Part shown: positions 50,281 to 59,163 of the stretch, piece by piece | Position numbering within the stretch: the stretch's first letter is position 1 | Layout of the letters: each line of letters begins with the position of its first letter | Origin: HK1 sp965204915 | Lineage (GTDB): Bacteria > Pseudomonadota > Gammaproteobacteria > HK1 | Length of the DNA: 64,000 nt | Reading direction: 5' to 3' | Assembly (NCBI GenBank): GCA_965204915.1 | Contig: OZ242023.1 | Span: 3,100,001-3,164,000, forward strand | Made by a program: the position numbers and the translations under genes | Notes under the pieces: model-generated | Seen by the model: the letters and a program-made list of their open reading frames with translations, nothing else | What the model was told of the DNA's origin: nothing | Database searches by the model: none

Positions 50281-51699
50281 ATGGCCATGGGAGATTTCAT
50301 TGGCCGCACGGCAGAGTTGGGCCTGTTGGCAAAGGCGTTCGAGTCGCCGCACTCGGAATGCATTCCGATTTACGGCAGGCGCCGGGTCGGCAAGAGCGAG
50401 CTCATCCTGAGGTTCATGACGGACAGGCCCGGGGTCTACTATCTGGGGCAGCAGTCTTCAGCAGCGTTGCAAGTGCATGGATTCCTGGAAGAAGCCGCCG
50501 GCGCACTCGATATGCCGCTGCTCGCGGAGCTTCGTGCCGACCACTGGCAACGGGCGCTGCTTACCGTGGTCGAACAATGGACGAGGGCCAACCCCGGCTC
50601 GAAGCTCGTCCTGGCCCTCGACGAATTCCAGTGGATCGCGGCCTCGAGTCCGGATCTTCTTTCGACGTTGCAGCATTGTTGGGACCGGCACTGGAAAGGC
50701 GCCGGCAACGTCGTGCTGCTGCTGTGTGGTTCGTATCTGGGATTCATGGAACGGGAGGTGCTCGGCAAGGCGAGCCCCCTGTTCGGGCGGCGCACCGCAC
50801 AGATCCATCTGCAGCCCTTCGGATATCTGGAGGCCGCCCGATTCCATCCGCGCTGGTCGCCGGCAGACCGTGCGAAGGCGTACTTCCTCGTCGGCGGCCT
50901 GCCCCAATACCTGCTCTGCCTCGACGACACCAGATCCATCGCCCAAAACGTCCGGCAGCACCTCCTCGACGAATTCGCGCCGCTGTTTCACGAGCCGACG
51001 TTTCTCCTCCGCGAGGAGCTCCGCGAGATCGCGCCCTACCACGCGATCCTGTTCGCCGTCGCTTCCGGCCACGGCGCCGCCCGCGACATCGCTGCCGCTA
51101 CCTCACTGCCCGATCGGAATCTGCCCTACTACCTCCAGCAGCTCGTGAACCTCGGCTACCTGCAGCGCCGGTACCCGCTGGATCGCCGGCGCCGGAATGC
51201 GAAGCAGGTGCGCTTCGGCATCGACGACCCGCTGCTCCGGTTCTGGTTCCGCTTCGTGTTCCCCAACATGAGCGCGGTCCGCGGCGCCGGCCCTGCACAC
51301 ACTTTCAGAAACCGTATCGCACCTTCCCTCGACGCCTGGTTCGGGAGCTGCTTCGAGCGCCTGTGCCGGGAGGCGTTGCCGCTCGTCTACGCGAGCGAAG
51401 GCGTCGGCGCCGGATTCGAGGTCGGCGAGTACTGGAGTCCGGCGGTGCAGATCGACGTGGTCGGCGTGCGCGACGACAACTGGACGGACCTCGGCGAGTG
51501 CAAGTGGGGCGCGGTGCGCTCGTCGCGGGCGCTGGAGGCCGAGCTGGACCGCAAGGCGAAGGCATTCCCCAACCGCCGCGGCGCCACGTTGGCATACCGC
51601 TACTTCGTCCGCCGCAAGCCCGCGGAGAAAGAGAAGGTCAGCGGCTGGTATTCACTTGACGATCTGTACGCTGTCGATGCCGTGCGGGCTCGCGCCTGA
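50281..51699 (+). CDS. ATPase_2 / DUF234-type ATP-binding protein
   Basis: 472 residues. FIGRTAELGLLAKAF, Walker A IYGRRRVGKSELILRF, Walker B LVLALDEFQWIA, sensor VVLLLCGSYLGFME. Residues ~270-340 are a winged helix (LPYYLQQLVNLGYLQRRYPL). The C-terminal DUF234 has Asp and E-x-K in VQIDVVGVRDDN ... LGECKWG, a PD-(D/E)xK-like nuclease site. This STAND-related family is common in archaea and scattered in bacteria, function not settled; a role in defence or mobile elements is inferred. MGDF at 50287 is an alternative start. Confidence 0.75.
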   Translation: MAMGDFIGRTAELGLLAKAFESPHSECIPIYGRRRVGKSELILRFMTDRPGVYYLGQQSSAALQVHGFLEEAAGALDMPLLAELRADHWQRALLTVVEQWTRANPGSKLVLALDEFQWIAASSPDLLSTLQHCWDRHWKGAGNVVLLLCGSYLGFMEREVLGKASPLFGRRTAQIHLQPFGYLEAARFHPRWSPADRAKAYFLVGGLPQYLLCLDDTRSIAQNVRQHLLDEFAPLFHEPTFLLREELREIAPYHAILFAVASGHGAARDIAAATSLPDRNLPYYLQQLVNLGYLQRRYPLDRRRRNAKQVRFGIDDPLLRFWFRFVFPNMSAVRGAGPAHTFRNRIAPSLDAWFGSCFERLCREALPLVYASEGVGAGFEVGEYWSPAVQIDVVGVRDDNWTDLGECKWGAVRSSRALEAELDRKAKAFPNRRGATLAYRYFVRRKPAEKEKVSGWYSLDDLYAVDAVRARA

Positions 51700-51771
51700 T
51701 GCCGGGATCCTGCCGGATCATGCGGAGACGTCCGTCCTCGCCGGAAGTCCCCGAGGGAGGCGTCCCGGCTT

Positions 51772-52884
51772 TCAGCGGGCGGACCCCGACAGGCCGCGGC
51801 CCCCTTTCGCCAGCCACTGCTCCATCCTTGCCGAGAGATCCGCGAGGTGGGTCGCCCACCATGCGGCGTCCATTTGCAGGGCGTTGGCCATGTTCGCCTC
51901 CGCGGTGGGCAGCATCGCCTTCGTGCCGTCATCCACCAAGGCCATCGCCGAGACCCGCGCCGGCCCGTAGGTGATGTGCTTCGTCTGCTCCGCGAGCGGC
52001 TCGGAGCTCGTGGCGAAGCGGATGAAGTCCATCGCCTTGGCGAGGTTGTCGGCGCCCTTGGGGATCCCCCAGGAGTCGATGTCCCAGATCTGCCCGTCCC
52101 ACACGATGGCGTAGTCCTTGCCTTCCTCCACCATCGGGCGGTGCATGCGGCCGTTCCAGACGGAGGTCATGGCGACCTCGCCCGCGTCCAGGAGTTGAAC
52201 CGGCTCGGCTCCCGACGTCCACCACACGAGGCTCGTTCTGATCCTGTCCAGCATATCGAACGCGCGTTCCCGGCCCTCCTCGGTCTCCAGCGTGGCGTAG
52301 ACCTCGGCCGGGGGGACGCCGTCCGCCATCAGCGCCCATTCCATGACCACCCTCGGGTCGCGCCTCAAGCCCCGCTTGCCGGGAAACTTCTCCACGTCGA
52401 AGAAGTCCGCGAGCCCGGCCGGCCGGTCGCCCTGGAATTTGCTGCCGTCGTAGGCGACGACGGTGGCCCAGACCATCTGGCCGACGCCGCAGTCGGTGAG
52501 CGCGCCGGGGATGAAGTCCTGCGCGGCCGGCGTGCCGTCGCTGCCGGCCGCCAGCTTCCCGTGGTCGATGGTCTCGAGCAGCCCTTCCCGGCATCCCCGG
52601 ATGAGATCGGACAGCTCGAAGTCCACCACGTCCCAGACCACGTTCTCGGTCGCGACCTGCTCGCGGATTTCATCGAGGCCGCCGTTGTAGGTCTCCATCG
52701 CCACCCACTCGCCGATCCGGCGGCGGTACGGCTTCACGTAGGCCAGCATCTGGCTCCTGGTGTAGCTGCCGCCCCACGAGACGATGGTCAGATCCTTGTG
52801 CGGCGCCGTCTGCGCAGCCGCGCCGCCCGCCTGGACGAGGACGGCGGCCAGAGCGACGGCTCCAAGGCGAAACGGTGTGTGCAT
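51772..52884 (-). CDS. PotD-like ABC transporter substrate-binding protein
   Basis: 370 residues with a signal peptide to about QAGGAAAQ (residue 25). LTIVSWGGSYTRSQMLAYVKPY is the lead of spermidine/putrescine-type binding proteins; WDVVDFELSDLIRGCREGLLE, EVAMTSVWNGRM and IDSWGIPKGADNLAKAMDFI follow the family. The ligand may be a polyamine or another cation. No permease or ATPase gene is beside it; it follows the BCCT gene on the same strand, 244 bases away. Confidence 0.8.
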   Translation of the reverse strand: MHTPFRLGAVALAAVLVQAGGAAAQTAPHKDLTIVSWGGSYTRSQMLAYVKPYRRRIGEWVAMETYNGGLDEIREQVATENVVWDVVDFELSDLIRGCREGLLETIDHGKLAAGSDGTPAAQDFIPGALTDCGVGQMVWATVVAYDGSKFQGDRPAGLADFFDVEKFPGKRGLRRDPRVVMEWALMADGVPPAEVYATLETEEGRERAFDMLDRIRTSLVWWTSGAEPVQLLDAGEVAMTSVWNGRMHRPMVEEGKDYAIVWDGQIWDIDSWGIPKGADNLAKAMDFIRFATSSEPLAEQTKHITYGPARVSAMALVDDGTKAMLPTAEANMANALQMDAAWWATHLADLSARMEQWLAKGGRGLSGSAR

Positions 52885-52977
52885 TGCCTTGACCTCCCCT
52901 GTATCGGTGCTTGGCTACCCGCTTCAGCGGGACACCCGCAGTGCCCGCGGAGCGCCCGTGACGTTCGCGGGACGACC

Positions 52978-52995
52978 CCCGCGGATGTCCGCGGG
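52978..52995. other. perfect 18-bp palindrome in the BCCT/PotD gap
   Basis: CCCGCGGATGTCCGCGGG folds as an 8-bp stem. It lies in an 80-base run of related GCGGGAC/CCCGC words (52927-53012). On the minus strand it comes after the BCCT stop and before the PotD-like start, and could lower read-through between the two genes. Confidence 0.4.
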
Positions 52996-53128
52996 ACCCC
53001 CGCGGCGGCGGGACTCGATGGCCGGGTCTCGCGCCGGCCCGCTCCCTCCGGCTCCTCTCCCCGGAATCCGCCGGTGTCGAGGGCATCGGAAACGGGCAGG
53101 CGGTTCCCGCCCGTCCCCGCTCGACCGT

Positions 53129-54787
53129 TCAGGCACGCAGCTCTCCCCTCAGGCTGGTGCCGTCCGGTGCCCTCGTCGTGCCCGGCGCGGGCACCGCGCT
53201 CGAGTCCTCGTTCAGGGATTTGACGATCCCGTAGGTCATCAGGAGCATGATCACGCTGACCGGCAGCGCCGCCGCGATGGAGGCGGTCTGAAGCGCCTTC
53301 AGGCCGCCGGCGAGCAGCAGGGCCGCCGCCACGAATCCCTCGCCGACCCCCCAGACGATCCGGAACCTCTGCGGGGGGTTGTCGTCGCCCATGCTGAGCA
53401 TGGTGGTGATGACGAGCGTTCCCGAGTCCGACGAGGTGATGAACCAGGTGGCGAGCAGGAAGGTCGCCAGCGCCGCCATCGCCCAGTTCAGCCAGTGCAC
53501 GTCCGTCATCCGCTCGATGGTGCCGTACAGGGCCGCGGGCAGGTTCCAGTCCCGGATCAACTGCGCGATCCCCGCGGTGCCCACCCCGCCTTCCGCGGTC
53601 AGCTCCAGGTACATCGCGTTGCCGCCGAAGATGCAGAGCCAGAAGAAGGCGATGGTGGTGGGGACGAACATCACCCCCAGCATGAACTCCCGGATGGTCC
53701 GGCCGCGGCTGATCCGGGCGATGAACATCCCGACGAAGGGCGCCCACGAGATCCACCAGCCCCAGTAGAAGATCGTCCAGCCCCCCTGCCAGGCGGAAGC
53801 CCCTTCCTCGTTGAAGGTCTGGAAGCCCATGGGGATGACGTTCCAGAGGTAGTCGCCGACGGTGGTGACGAAGAATCCCATCAGCCACTGGAACGGCCCC
53901 CCGAACAGGAAGTAGGCGAGCAGGACCACGCTCAGCCAGATGTTCCACTCCGAGATGATGCGGATGCCGTTGCCGACCCCGGAGACGGCGGACAGCGTCG
54001 CCACCAGGGAGATGACCGCGATCAGGATGACCTGGGTGGTGGTCCCGGGATCCACGCCGAACAGGAAGTTGAGCCCGGTGGCCATCTGGCTGACCCCGAG
54101 GCCGAGGGAGGTGGCGACCCCGAACACCGTGCCGAACACCGCCAGCAGGTCCACCGCGTGGCCGATGGGGCCGTAGATCCGGTCGCCGATGACCGGATAG
54201 AGCGACGAGCGCAGGGTCAGCGGCAGCTTCTTGCGGAAGCCGAAGTAGGCGAGGCAGAGCCCGATCATCACGTACACCGCCCAGCCGTGGAATCCCCAGT
54301 GGAAGTACGTCACCCGCATGGCGAGGGCCGCGCGCTCCTCGTTCATCTCGGTGACGAGCTCCCGGTCCGCGAAGGGGTTGTTCGGATAGCCCCAGGGCTC
54401 GGTGTTGTCGAAGTAGAACATCGGCTCGGCGATACCGAAGAAGAGCAGCCCGATGCCCACCCCGGCCGAGAACAGCATGGCGAACCAGGAGAAGTTGCTG
54501 AACTCGGGCTTGCTGTCGTCGTCGCCGAGCTTGACCGCGCCGTGGCGGCTGCACATCAGGTAGATGCAGACGAAGACCATCACCACGAGGGCGCTGATGT
54601 AGTACCAGTTCAGCGCCGATTCGACCCAGCTACGCACGGCCGAGTAGATGGAGTTGGCGAACTCGACGTTCAGGGCGGTGAAGACCACGAAGGCGGCGAC
54701 CATGCCCTTCGAGGCGAGTCCCATGGCGGGGTTGAGTCCCTTCCAGACGCCCGTCTCCGCCACCTGTATCGGGGGTTTCTCTTGCAT
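53129..54787 (-). CDS. BCCT-family betaine/carnitine/choline transporter
   Basis: 552 residues, 12 membrane helices. Family marks: MLFSAGVGIGLLFFGIAEPM, YFHWGFHGWAVYVMIGL, and WWISWAPFVGMFIARISRGR. These tryptophan-rich lines form the quaternary-amine site of glycine betaine carriers. It brings in betaine, carnitine or choline by Na+ or H+ symport. The start at 54787 has GAGGAGG 8-9 bases upstream. With the MttB-family gene 13 kb away this points to use of quaternary amines. Confidence 0.9.
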   Translation of the reverse strand: MQEKPPIQVAETGVWKGLNPAMGLASKGMVAAFVVFTALNVEFANSIYSAVRSWVESALNWYYISALVVMVFVCIYLMCSRHGAVKLGDDDSKPEFSNFSWFAMLFSAGVGIGLLFFGIAEPMFYFDNTEPWGYPNNPFADRELVTEMNEERAALAMRVTYFHWGFHGWAVYVMIGLCLAYFGFRKKLPLTLRSSLYPVIGDRIYGPIGHAVDLLAVFGTVFGVATSLGLGVSQMATGLNFLFGVDPGTTTQVILIAVISLVATLSAVSGVGNGIRIISEWNIWLSVVLLAYFLFGGPFQWLMGFFVTTVGDYLWNVIPMGFQTFNEEGASAWQGGWTIFYWGWWISWAPFVGMFIARISRGRTIREFMLGVMFVPTTIAFFWLCIFGGNAMYLELTAEGGVGTAGIAQLIRDWNLPAALYGTIERMTDVHWLNWAMAALATFLLATWFITSSDSGTLVITTMLSMGDDNPPQRFRIVWGVGEGFVAAALLLAGGLKALQTASIAAALPVSVIMLLMTYGIVKSLNEDSSAVPAPGTTRAPDGTSLRGELRA

Positions 54788-55557
54788 GATTCCGGTCCTC
54801 CTCTGCCTGTGCGGCATACGGCTCCGGCTGTGCCGAGGGACCGCCGGCGTGTACCGGTGGCCGCCCCGAACGGACCCGGTTCCGGGTGGTCCGGGTCGCG
54901 GGAGAGTCAGCGTGCCCTGCGCTTCCTGGCCTGTCCGGCCGCGCCGCCCGCCGGCGCGAGCCACGCCATGGCGTTTGAACCTGACCGTTCGAACGTGGCC
55001 GATGCCGCCCTGTCGGGCGGGCGCACGGTGACTCGACAACGTTCGGCGGAAAGTACACCAGAGCCGGGACGCGGTAAAGAGCAGGACGCCACGGCCGCGG
55101 CCGCTCCCGCCAACGCCACGACGCGCGGTCCCGTGACGCGGTATCGCGCCGGCTCCGACGACCGGAGCGCTCGTTCGGCGCATCTTCCGACGCTCACGCG
55201 CCGGGCGGGAACGGAAATTACGGCCGAATACGCCGCCGGGACGGCCGGCAATCGGCGCGTGGCGCCCTTTCCAGGCGATTCGAGGGTCCATCGAGGGTAA
55301 TTTGACGCTCGGCCGGCCGAGGAGTACAACGAGTCGCGTCCGCGGGAGTGCGCAGCAGAGTCGCCGGGGGGTGCCGCAGAGGCGCCGCCGGCTCACGGTG
55401 TTTCAGGAGGATCCGCGGACAGACCTTGCCGGGGCCGGCCTCCCCGCGTACCGTTCGGTTGCCGTGAGGCTCCGGCAAGCGATCCGGTTCCGCGGACGCT
55501 TCCGGCGCCCGCGCCAACCGGTCTCCCAGTCAACCTGTCAATCAGAGGGACGTTCCC
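54788..55557. other. 770-bp divergent intergenic region
   Basis: It separates the BCCT gene (minus) from the dctP gene (plus). The open frames here are compositional and overlap on both strands, with no family text. It should carry both promoters; I could not fix hexamers with confidence. An AGAGGGA ribosome-binding site lies just before dctP. Confidence 0.5.
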
Positions 55558-56664
55558 ATGCTCAAGGCAAACAGACGGTCCGCGGGTCTCGCGGGCCTTG
55601 CGGCCACGGCGATGCTCGCCACCTCCACCGCGCTCGCCGAAGTGAAGATCCGGGTGCAGTCGGTGATTCCGGCCAAAGCCGACGAAGTGCACATGCTCAA
55701 CGAGTTCGCCAAGGACGTGAGCGACCTGACCAACGGCGAGGTCAAGATCGAAGTCCTGCCGGCCGGCGCCGTGGTCGGCGTGAAGGAGACCCTGGACGCG
55801 GTCGACGCCGGCTTGGTCGAGGGCGGCTTCGCCTGGACCCACTACTGGTCCGGCAAGCACCCCGCGGCCATGCTGTTCGGATCGCCGGTCGCCGGCGCCG
55901 GGGTCGGGATCGACAACATCGCGTTCATGTCGTGGTTCCTGTACGGCGGCGGCAAGGAGCTCTACGACCAGCTCTGGAAGGAGATGGGCGTCAACGTCAA
56001 GGGCTTCATGCTGCAGCCGGTCGGCCCGGAGGCGCTGGGCTGGTTCAAGGAGCCGATCAATTCGATGGACGACTTCCGCAAGTACCGCTTCCGCACCCCC
56101 CCCGGCATCCCCGGCCAGACCTACAAGGACATCGGGGTGGCCTCGGTGGCCATGGGCGGCGGGGACATCCTGCCGGCGCTTGAAAAGGGCACCATCGACG
56201 CCGCCGAGTGGTGCTGCCCGAAGCCCGACAGCGTGTTCGGGTTCCAGAAGGTGCTGAAGCACTACTACCTCCAGGGCCTGCACCAGGTCGTCGTCAACGC
56301 GGACATCTACATCAACGGCGACGTCTACGAGAGCCTGACCGACCACCAGAAGAAGGCGATCGAAGTGGCGGCGAACGCCTCCCTGACCAAGGCCCTGGCC
56401 TACCGCATCTACGAGAACGGCAAGGCGCTCAAGGATCTGACCGAGAACCACGGGGTGCAGCTCCACGACACGCCCACCGACTACTTCAGCGCCTACATGA
56501 ACGCGGCCAAGGCCTCGCTGGAGAAGAACGCGGCGGAGAACGCCTTCTTCAAGGAGGTCTGGGATTCGCAGAGGACCTTCGCGGAAATCGCCGTGCCGTT
56601 CTGGGCCGGCGCGCAGACCTCGAACGCCAATCTGGGCCAGGCGTTCGCCAAGTCGTTGCAGTAG
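55558..56664 (+). CDS. dctP: TRAP transporter substrate-binding protein DctP
   Basis: 368 residues with a signal peptide ending ALAE (residue ~28). VKIRVQSVIPAKADEVHML, FAKDVSDLTNGEVKIEVLPAGAVVG (in part), GFAWTHYWSGKHPAAMLF, KYRFRTPPGIPGQTYKDIG with the conserved Arg that binds a carboxylate, and AAEWCCPKPDSVFGF. This is the large-ligand branch near mannitol- or sialate-independent TRAP proteins; a carboxylate ligand is expected, identity open. First gene of dctP-dctQ-dctM. Confidence 0.88.
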   Translation: MLKANRRSAGLAGLAATAMLATSTALAEVKIRVQSVIPAKADEVHMLNEFAKDVSDLTNGEVKIEVLPAGAVVGVKETLDAVDAGLVEGGFAWTHYWSGKHPAAMLFGSPVAGAGVGIDNIAFMSWFLYGGGKELYDQLWKEMGVNVKGFMLQPVGPEALGWFKEPINSMDDFRKYRFRTPPGIPGQTYKDIGVASVAMGGGDILPALEKGTIDAAEWCCPKPDSVFGFQKVLKHYYLQGLHQVVVNADIYINGDVYESLTDHQKKAIEVAANASLTKALAYRIYENGKALKDLTENHGVQLHDTPTDYFSAYMNAAKASLEKNAAENAFFKEVWDSQRTFAEIAVPFWAGAQTSNANLGQAFAKSLQ

Positions 56665-56697
56665 AGCCGGGTCACCGGATACCGGCAAAACGGCGCG

Positions 56698-56739
56698 GGA
56701 CGCCGCGTGGCGGAGCATGGCCTTCGCCGCGCGGCGTCC
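56698..56739 (+). promoter_or_regulatory. hairpin between dctP and dctQ
   Basis: GGACGCCGCG (56698-56707) and CGCGGCGTCC (56730-56739) are perfect 10-bp inverted arms, 34 bases after the dctP stop. A hairpin here commonly raises the binding-protein mRNA level over that of the membrane subunits. Confidence 0.5.
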
Positions 56740-56858
56740 GGCCCGGACCATCATGACCTTCCCCCCGACCCGGCATGGCCGGAACCCAAGGGCGGCTTCG
56801 GAACTGGGATGGCGCGAACAGCGGCGGTGCGGGCCGTCCCGGCTCCGGCCGCTGGGAG

Positions 56859-57476
56859 ATGAACGCAGCCGTGTCTGAAGCCCCCCAGGACCTGGACGTC
56901 ACGGATGAGCTGATCGCCGAACGGCGAGGCGGCGCTCCGGGCGATCTGCCGCCCGACATGGCGGGCTGGATGCGCTCCGCCATCACCTGGATCGATACCT
57001 TCAGCCTGTGGTGCGGCCGTATCTTCTGCTGGATGCTCGTCCCGCTCATGATGGCCATGGTGTGGGAGGTGGTCGCGCGCAAGCTCTTCGTCGCCCCGAC
57101 GATGTGGGCCTACGACGTGAGCCGGATGCTGAGCGGCGGGCTGTTCCTGGTCGGCGCCGGCTACGCCCTGATGCGGGGCGTGCACATCCGCGCCGACTTC
57201 ATCTACCGGAACTGGGCGCCGCGCCGGCAGGCGGCGGTCGACGCCGTCCTGTACCTGGCCCTGTTCTTCCCGGCGATGGTCTTCTTCCTGCTGATCTCCT
57301 ACGGCTACGCCGAAAAGGCATGGCTGCGCTGGGAGCTGAGCATGGACACCGCCTGGATGGCGCCGGTCGCGCCGGTGCGCACCGCCATGCCCCTCGGCGC
57401 GCTCTTCCTCATCATCCAAGGCATCTCGGAGCTGCTGAAATGCATCTACGCGATGCAGAAGAACCGGTGGCCGTGA
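56859..57476 (+). CDS. dctQ: TRAP transporter small permease DctQ
   Basis: 205 residues from the ATG at 56859; the frame is open from an ATG at 56775, which adds a Gly-rich lead. Four helices: IFCWMLVPLMMAMVWEVVARK, MLSGGLFLVGAGYALM, YLALFFPAMVFFLLISYGY, LGALFLIIQGISELLKCIY. HIRADFIYRNW is the DctQ-family mark. The C terminus KCIYAMQKNRWP is repeated just downstream by a duplication. Confidence 0.82.
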   Translation: MNAAVSEAPQDLDVTDELIAERRGGAPGDLPPDMAGWMRSAITWIDTFSLWCGRIFCWMLVPLMMAMVWEVVARKLFVAPTMWAYDVSRMLSGGLFLVGAGYALMRGVHIRADFIYRNWAPRRQAAVDAVLYLALFFPAMVFFLLISYGYAEKAWLRWELSMDTAWMAPVAPVRTAMPLGALFLIIQGISELLKCIYAMQKNRWP

Positions 57477-57634
57477 CATGGGCTCCGAGACCATCGGTCC
57501 GGTCATGATCGCGGTCGCGCGCTTCCCGATTGCCCGGAAGACGTCGGTATCGCCGAAGTGCCTCTACGCGATGCGGAAGAACCGGTGGCCGTGACATGAG
57601 CCCCGAGACCATCGGCTTCATCATGATCGCGGTC
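57441..57634 (+). repeat. direct duplication of the dctQ-dctM junction
   Basis: Bases 57441-57516 (end of dctQ and start of a dctM-like frame) recur at 57559-57634 with an offset of 118 bases and few differences, including the CCGTGGCCGTGACATG-type stop/start link (given in short: TGACATG at both 57474 and 57592). Confidence 0.85.
57478..57594 (+). CDS. chimeric 38-codon mini-frame between dctQ and dctM
   Basis: Made by the junction duplication. It begins MGSETIGPVMIAV, like the DctM N terminus (MSPETIGFIMIAV), and ends KCLYAMRKNRWP, like the DctQ C terminus. Its ATG follows the dctQ stop by one base and its TGA precedes the dctM ATG by one base, so it keeps the translational link. A function is not evident. 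Confidence 0.5.
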   Translation: MGSETIGPVMIAVARFPIARKTSVSPKCLYAMRKNRWP

Positions 57635-59146
57635 ATGCTGCTGGCGATCTTCGTCGGGTTCCCGATCTCCTTCACCCTCATCTTCCTCGGGCTGGCGTTC
57701 GGGGCCTGGGGGTTCGGGCCGAAGCTCGTCGTCTACCTGATGACCCTGCAATTCAACAACGTCATGCTGGAGCAGACGCTGGCGGCGGTCCCCCTGTTCA
57801 TCTTCATGGGGATCCTGATGGAGCAGGCGGGGCTGATGGAGCGGCTGTTCCGCGCCGTGCAGTTGGTGCTTTCGAGCACCCGCGGCGCGCTCTACATCGC
57901 GGTGCTGTTCGTCTCCACCATCTTCGCCGCCGCCACCGGCATCGTCGGCGCCTCGGTGACCATCCTGGGCATCATGGCGGCCAAGACCATGAACCGCTCC
58001 GGCTACGACGTGAAGCTGGCCGCCGGCACCATCACCGCCGGCGGCACCCTGGGGATCCTCATCCCGCCGTCCATCATGCTGGTGGTCATGGGGCCGGTGC
58101 TGGAGGTGCCGGTCACCGATCTCTTCGCCGCCGCCATCGTCCCCGGCATCCTGCTGGCCTGCCTGTACACCGCCTATTCCCTGATCCGGTGCTGGCTGAA
58201 CCCCGCGCTCGGCCCGCCGCTGCCGGAGGACGAGCGCCCGGAGACCTCCGGGTCGATGTGGCTGGAATTCGTCGCCGCCATCGTCGTTCCGGTGGCGCTC
58301 TTCATCGGCGTGACCGTCGCCGTGCACACGTTCGTCGCGCCGGCGATTCCCGGAGAGGGGCTGTTGTCCCGGATGCTGGGGCTGGCGGCCTATCTCGTGG
58401 CGTACGCGGCGCTCGCCCGCGCCATGGTCGCGGCCCACCGCTGGCTCGAGGCGAACCGCCCGGGCGGGTTCTACGTCAGCGAGGTCTGGACCGAGTTCTA
58501 CCTGGGCCTGGTGCCTCCCGCCCTGCTGGTGGCGTTCGCCCTGGGCTCGATCCTGCTCGGCTGGGCGACGCCGACCGAGGGCGCGGCCTGCGGCGCGTTC
58601 GGCGCGCTGCTGATGACCCTCGGCTACCGGAAGATGACGCCCGCGAAGTTCCAGGACGCCCTGGTCAAGACCCTGGAGATCTCGGTGCTGATCCTGTTCC
58701 TGGTCGCGGCGTCCAACTTCTTCGGGGCGGTGTTCTCGCGGCTGGGCACGCCCACCATGCTGACCAACGCCCTGCTGGCGTTCGATCTGTCCCAGATCGA
58801 GGTCCTGATCATCGTCATGGCCCTGATCTTCATCCTCGGCTGGCCGCTGGAGTGGGTCCCGATCGTCCTGATCATCGTGCCCATCCTGATCCCGCTGCTG
58901 GACAAGATGGGCATCAACCTGACCTGGTTCGGCATCCTGGTGGCGGTGAACCTCCAGACCGCCTGGCTCTCGCCCCCGGTCGCCCTGTCGGCCTACTTCC
59001 TCAAGGGCGTGGTGCCCGATTGGGACTTGAAGGACATCTACCTCGGCATGATGCAGTTCATGGTCATCCAGCTCATCGGCCTGATCCTGATCATGCTGTT
59101 CCCGCAGATCGTCCTGTGGCTGCCGGGCGTCATGTACGGAGGATAG
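57596..59146 (+). CDS. dctM: TRAP transporter large permease DctM
   Basis: 516 residues with about 12-14 helices. MLLAIFVGFPISFTLIFLGLA, FIFMGILMEQAGLMERLF, GASVTILGIMAAKTMNRSGYD, AGGTLGILIPPSIMLVVMG, LFAAAIVPGILLA. The C-terminal half repeats the inverted topology: LIFILGWPLEWVPIVLIIVPI and NLQTAWLSPPVALSAYFLKG. Residues ~225-290 form a longer loop than common. It is the Na+-driven pump of the TRAP system. Confidence 0.9.
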   Translation: MSPETIGFIMIAVMLLAIFVGFPISFTLIFLGLAFGAWGFGPKLVVYLMTLQFNNVMLEQTLAAVPLFIFMGILMEQAGLMERLFRAVQLVLSSTRGALYIAVLFVSTIFAAATGIVGASVTILGIMAAKTMNRSGYDVKLAAGTITAGGTLGILIPPSIMLVVMGPVLEVPVTDLFAAAIVPGILLACLYTAYSLIRCWLNPALGPPLPEDERPETSGSMWLEFVAAIVVPVALFIGVTVAVHTFVAPAIPGEGLLSRMLGLAAYLVAYAALARAMVAAHRWLEANRPGGFYVSEVWTEFYLGLVPPALLVAFALGSILLGWATPTEGAACGAFGALLMTLGYRKMTPAKFQDALVKTLEISVLILFLVAASNFFGAVFSRLGTPTMLTNALLAFDLSQIEVLIIVMALIFILGWPLEWVPIVLIIVPILIPLLDKMGINLTWFGILVAVNLQTAWLSPPVALSAYFLKGVVPDWDLKDIYLGMMQFMVIQLIGLILIMLFPQIVLWLPGVMYGG

Positions 59147-59163
59147 GGACGGGTATCGCCGCC

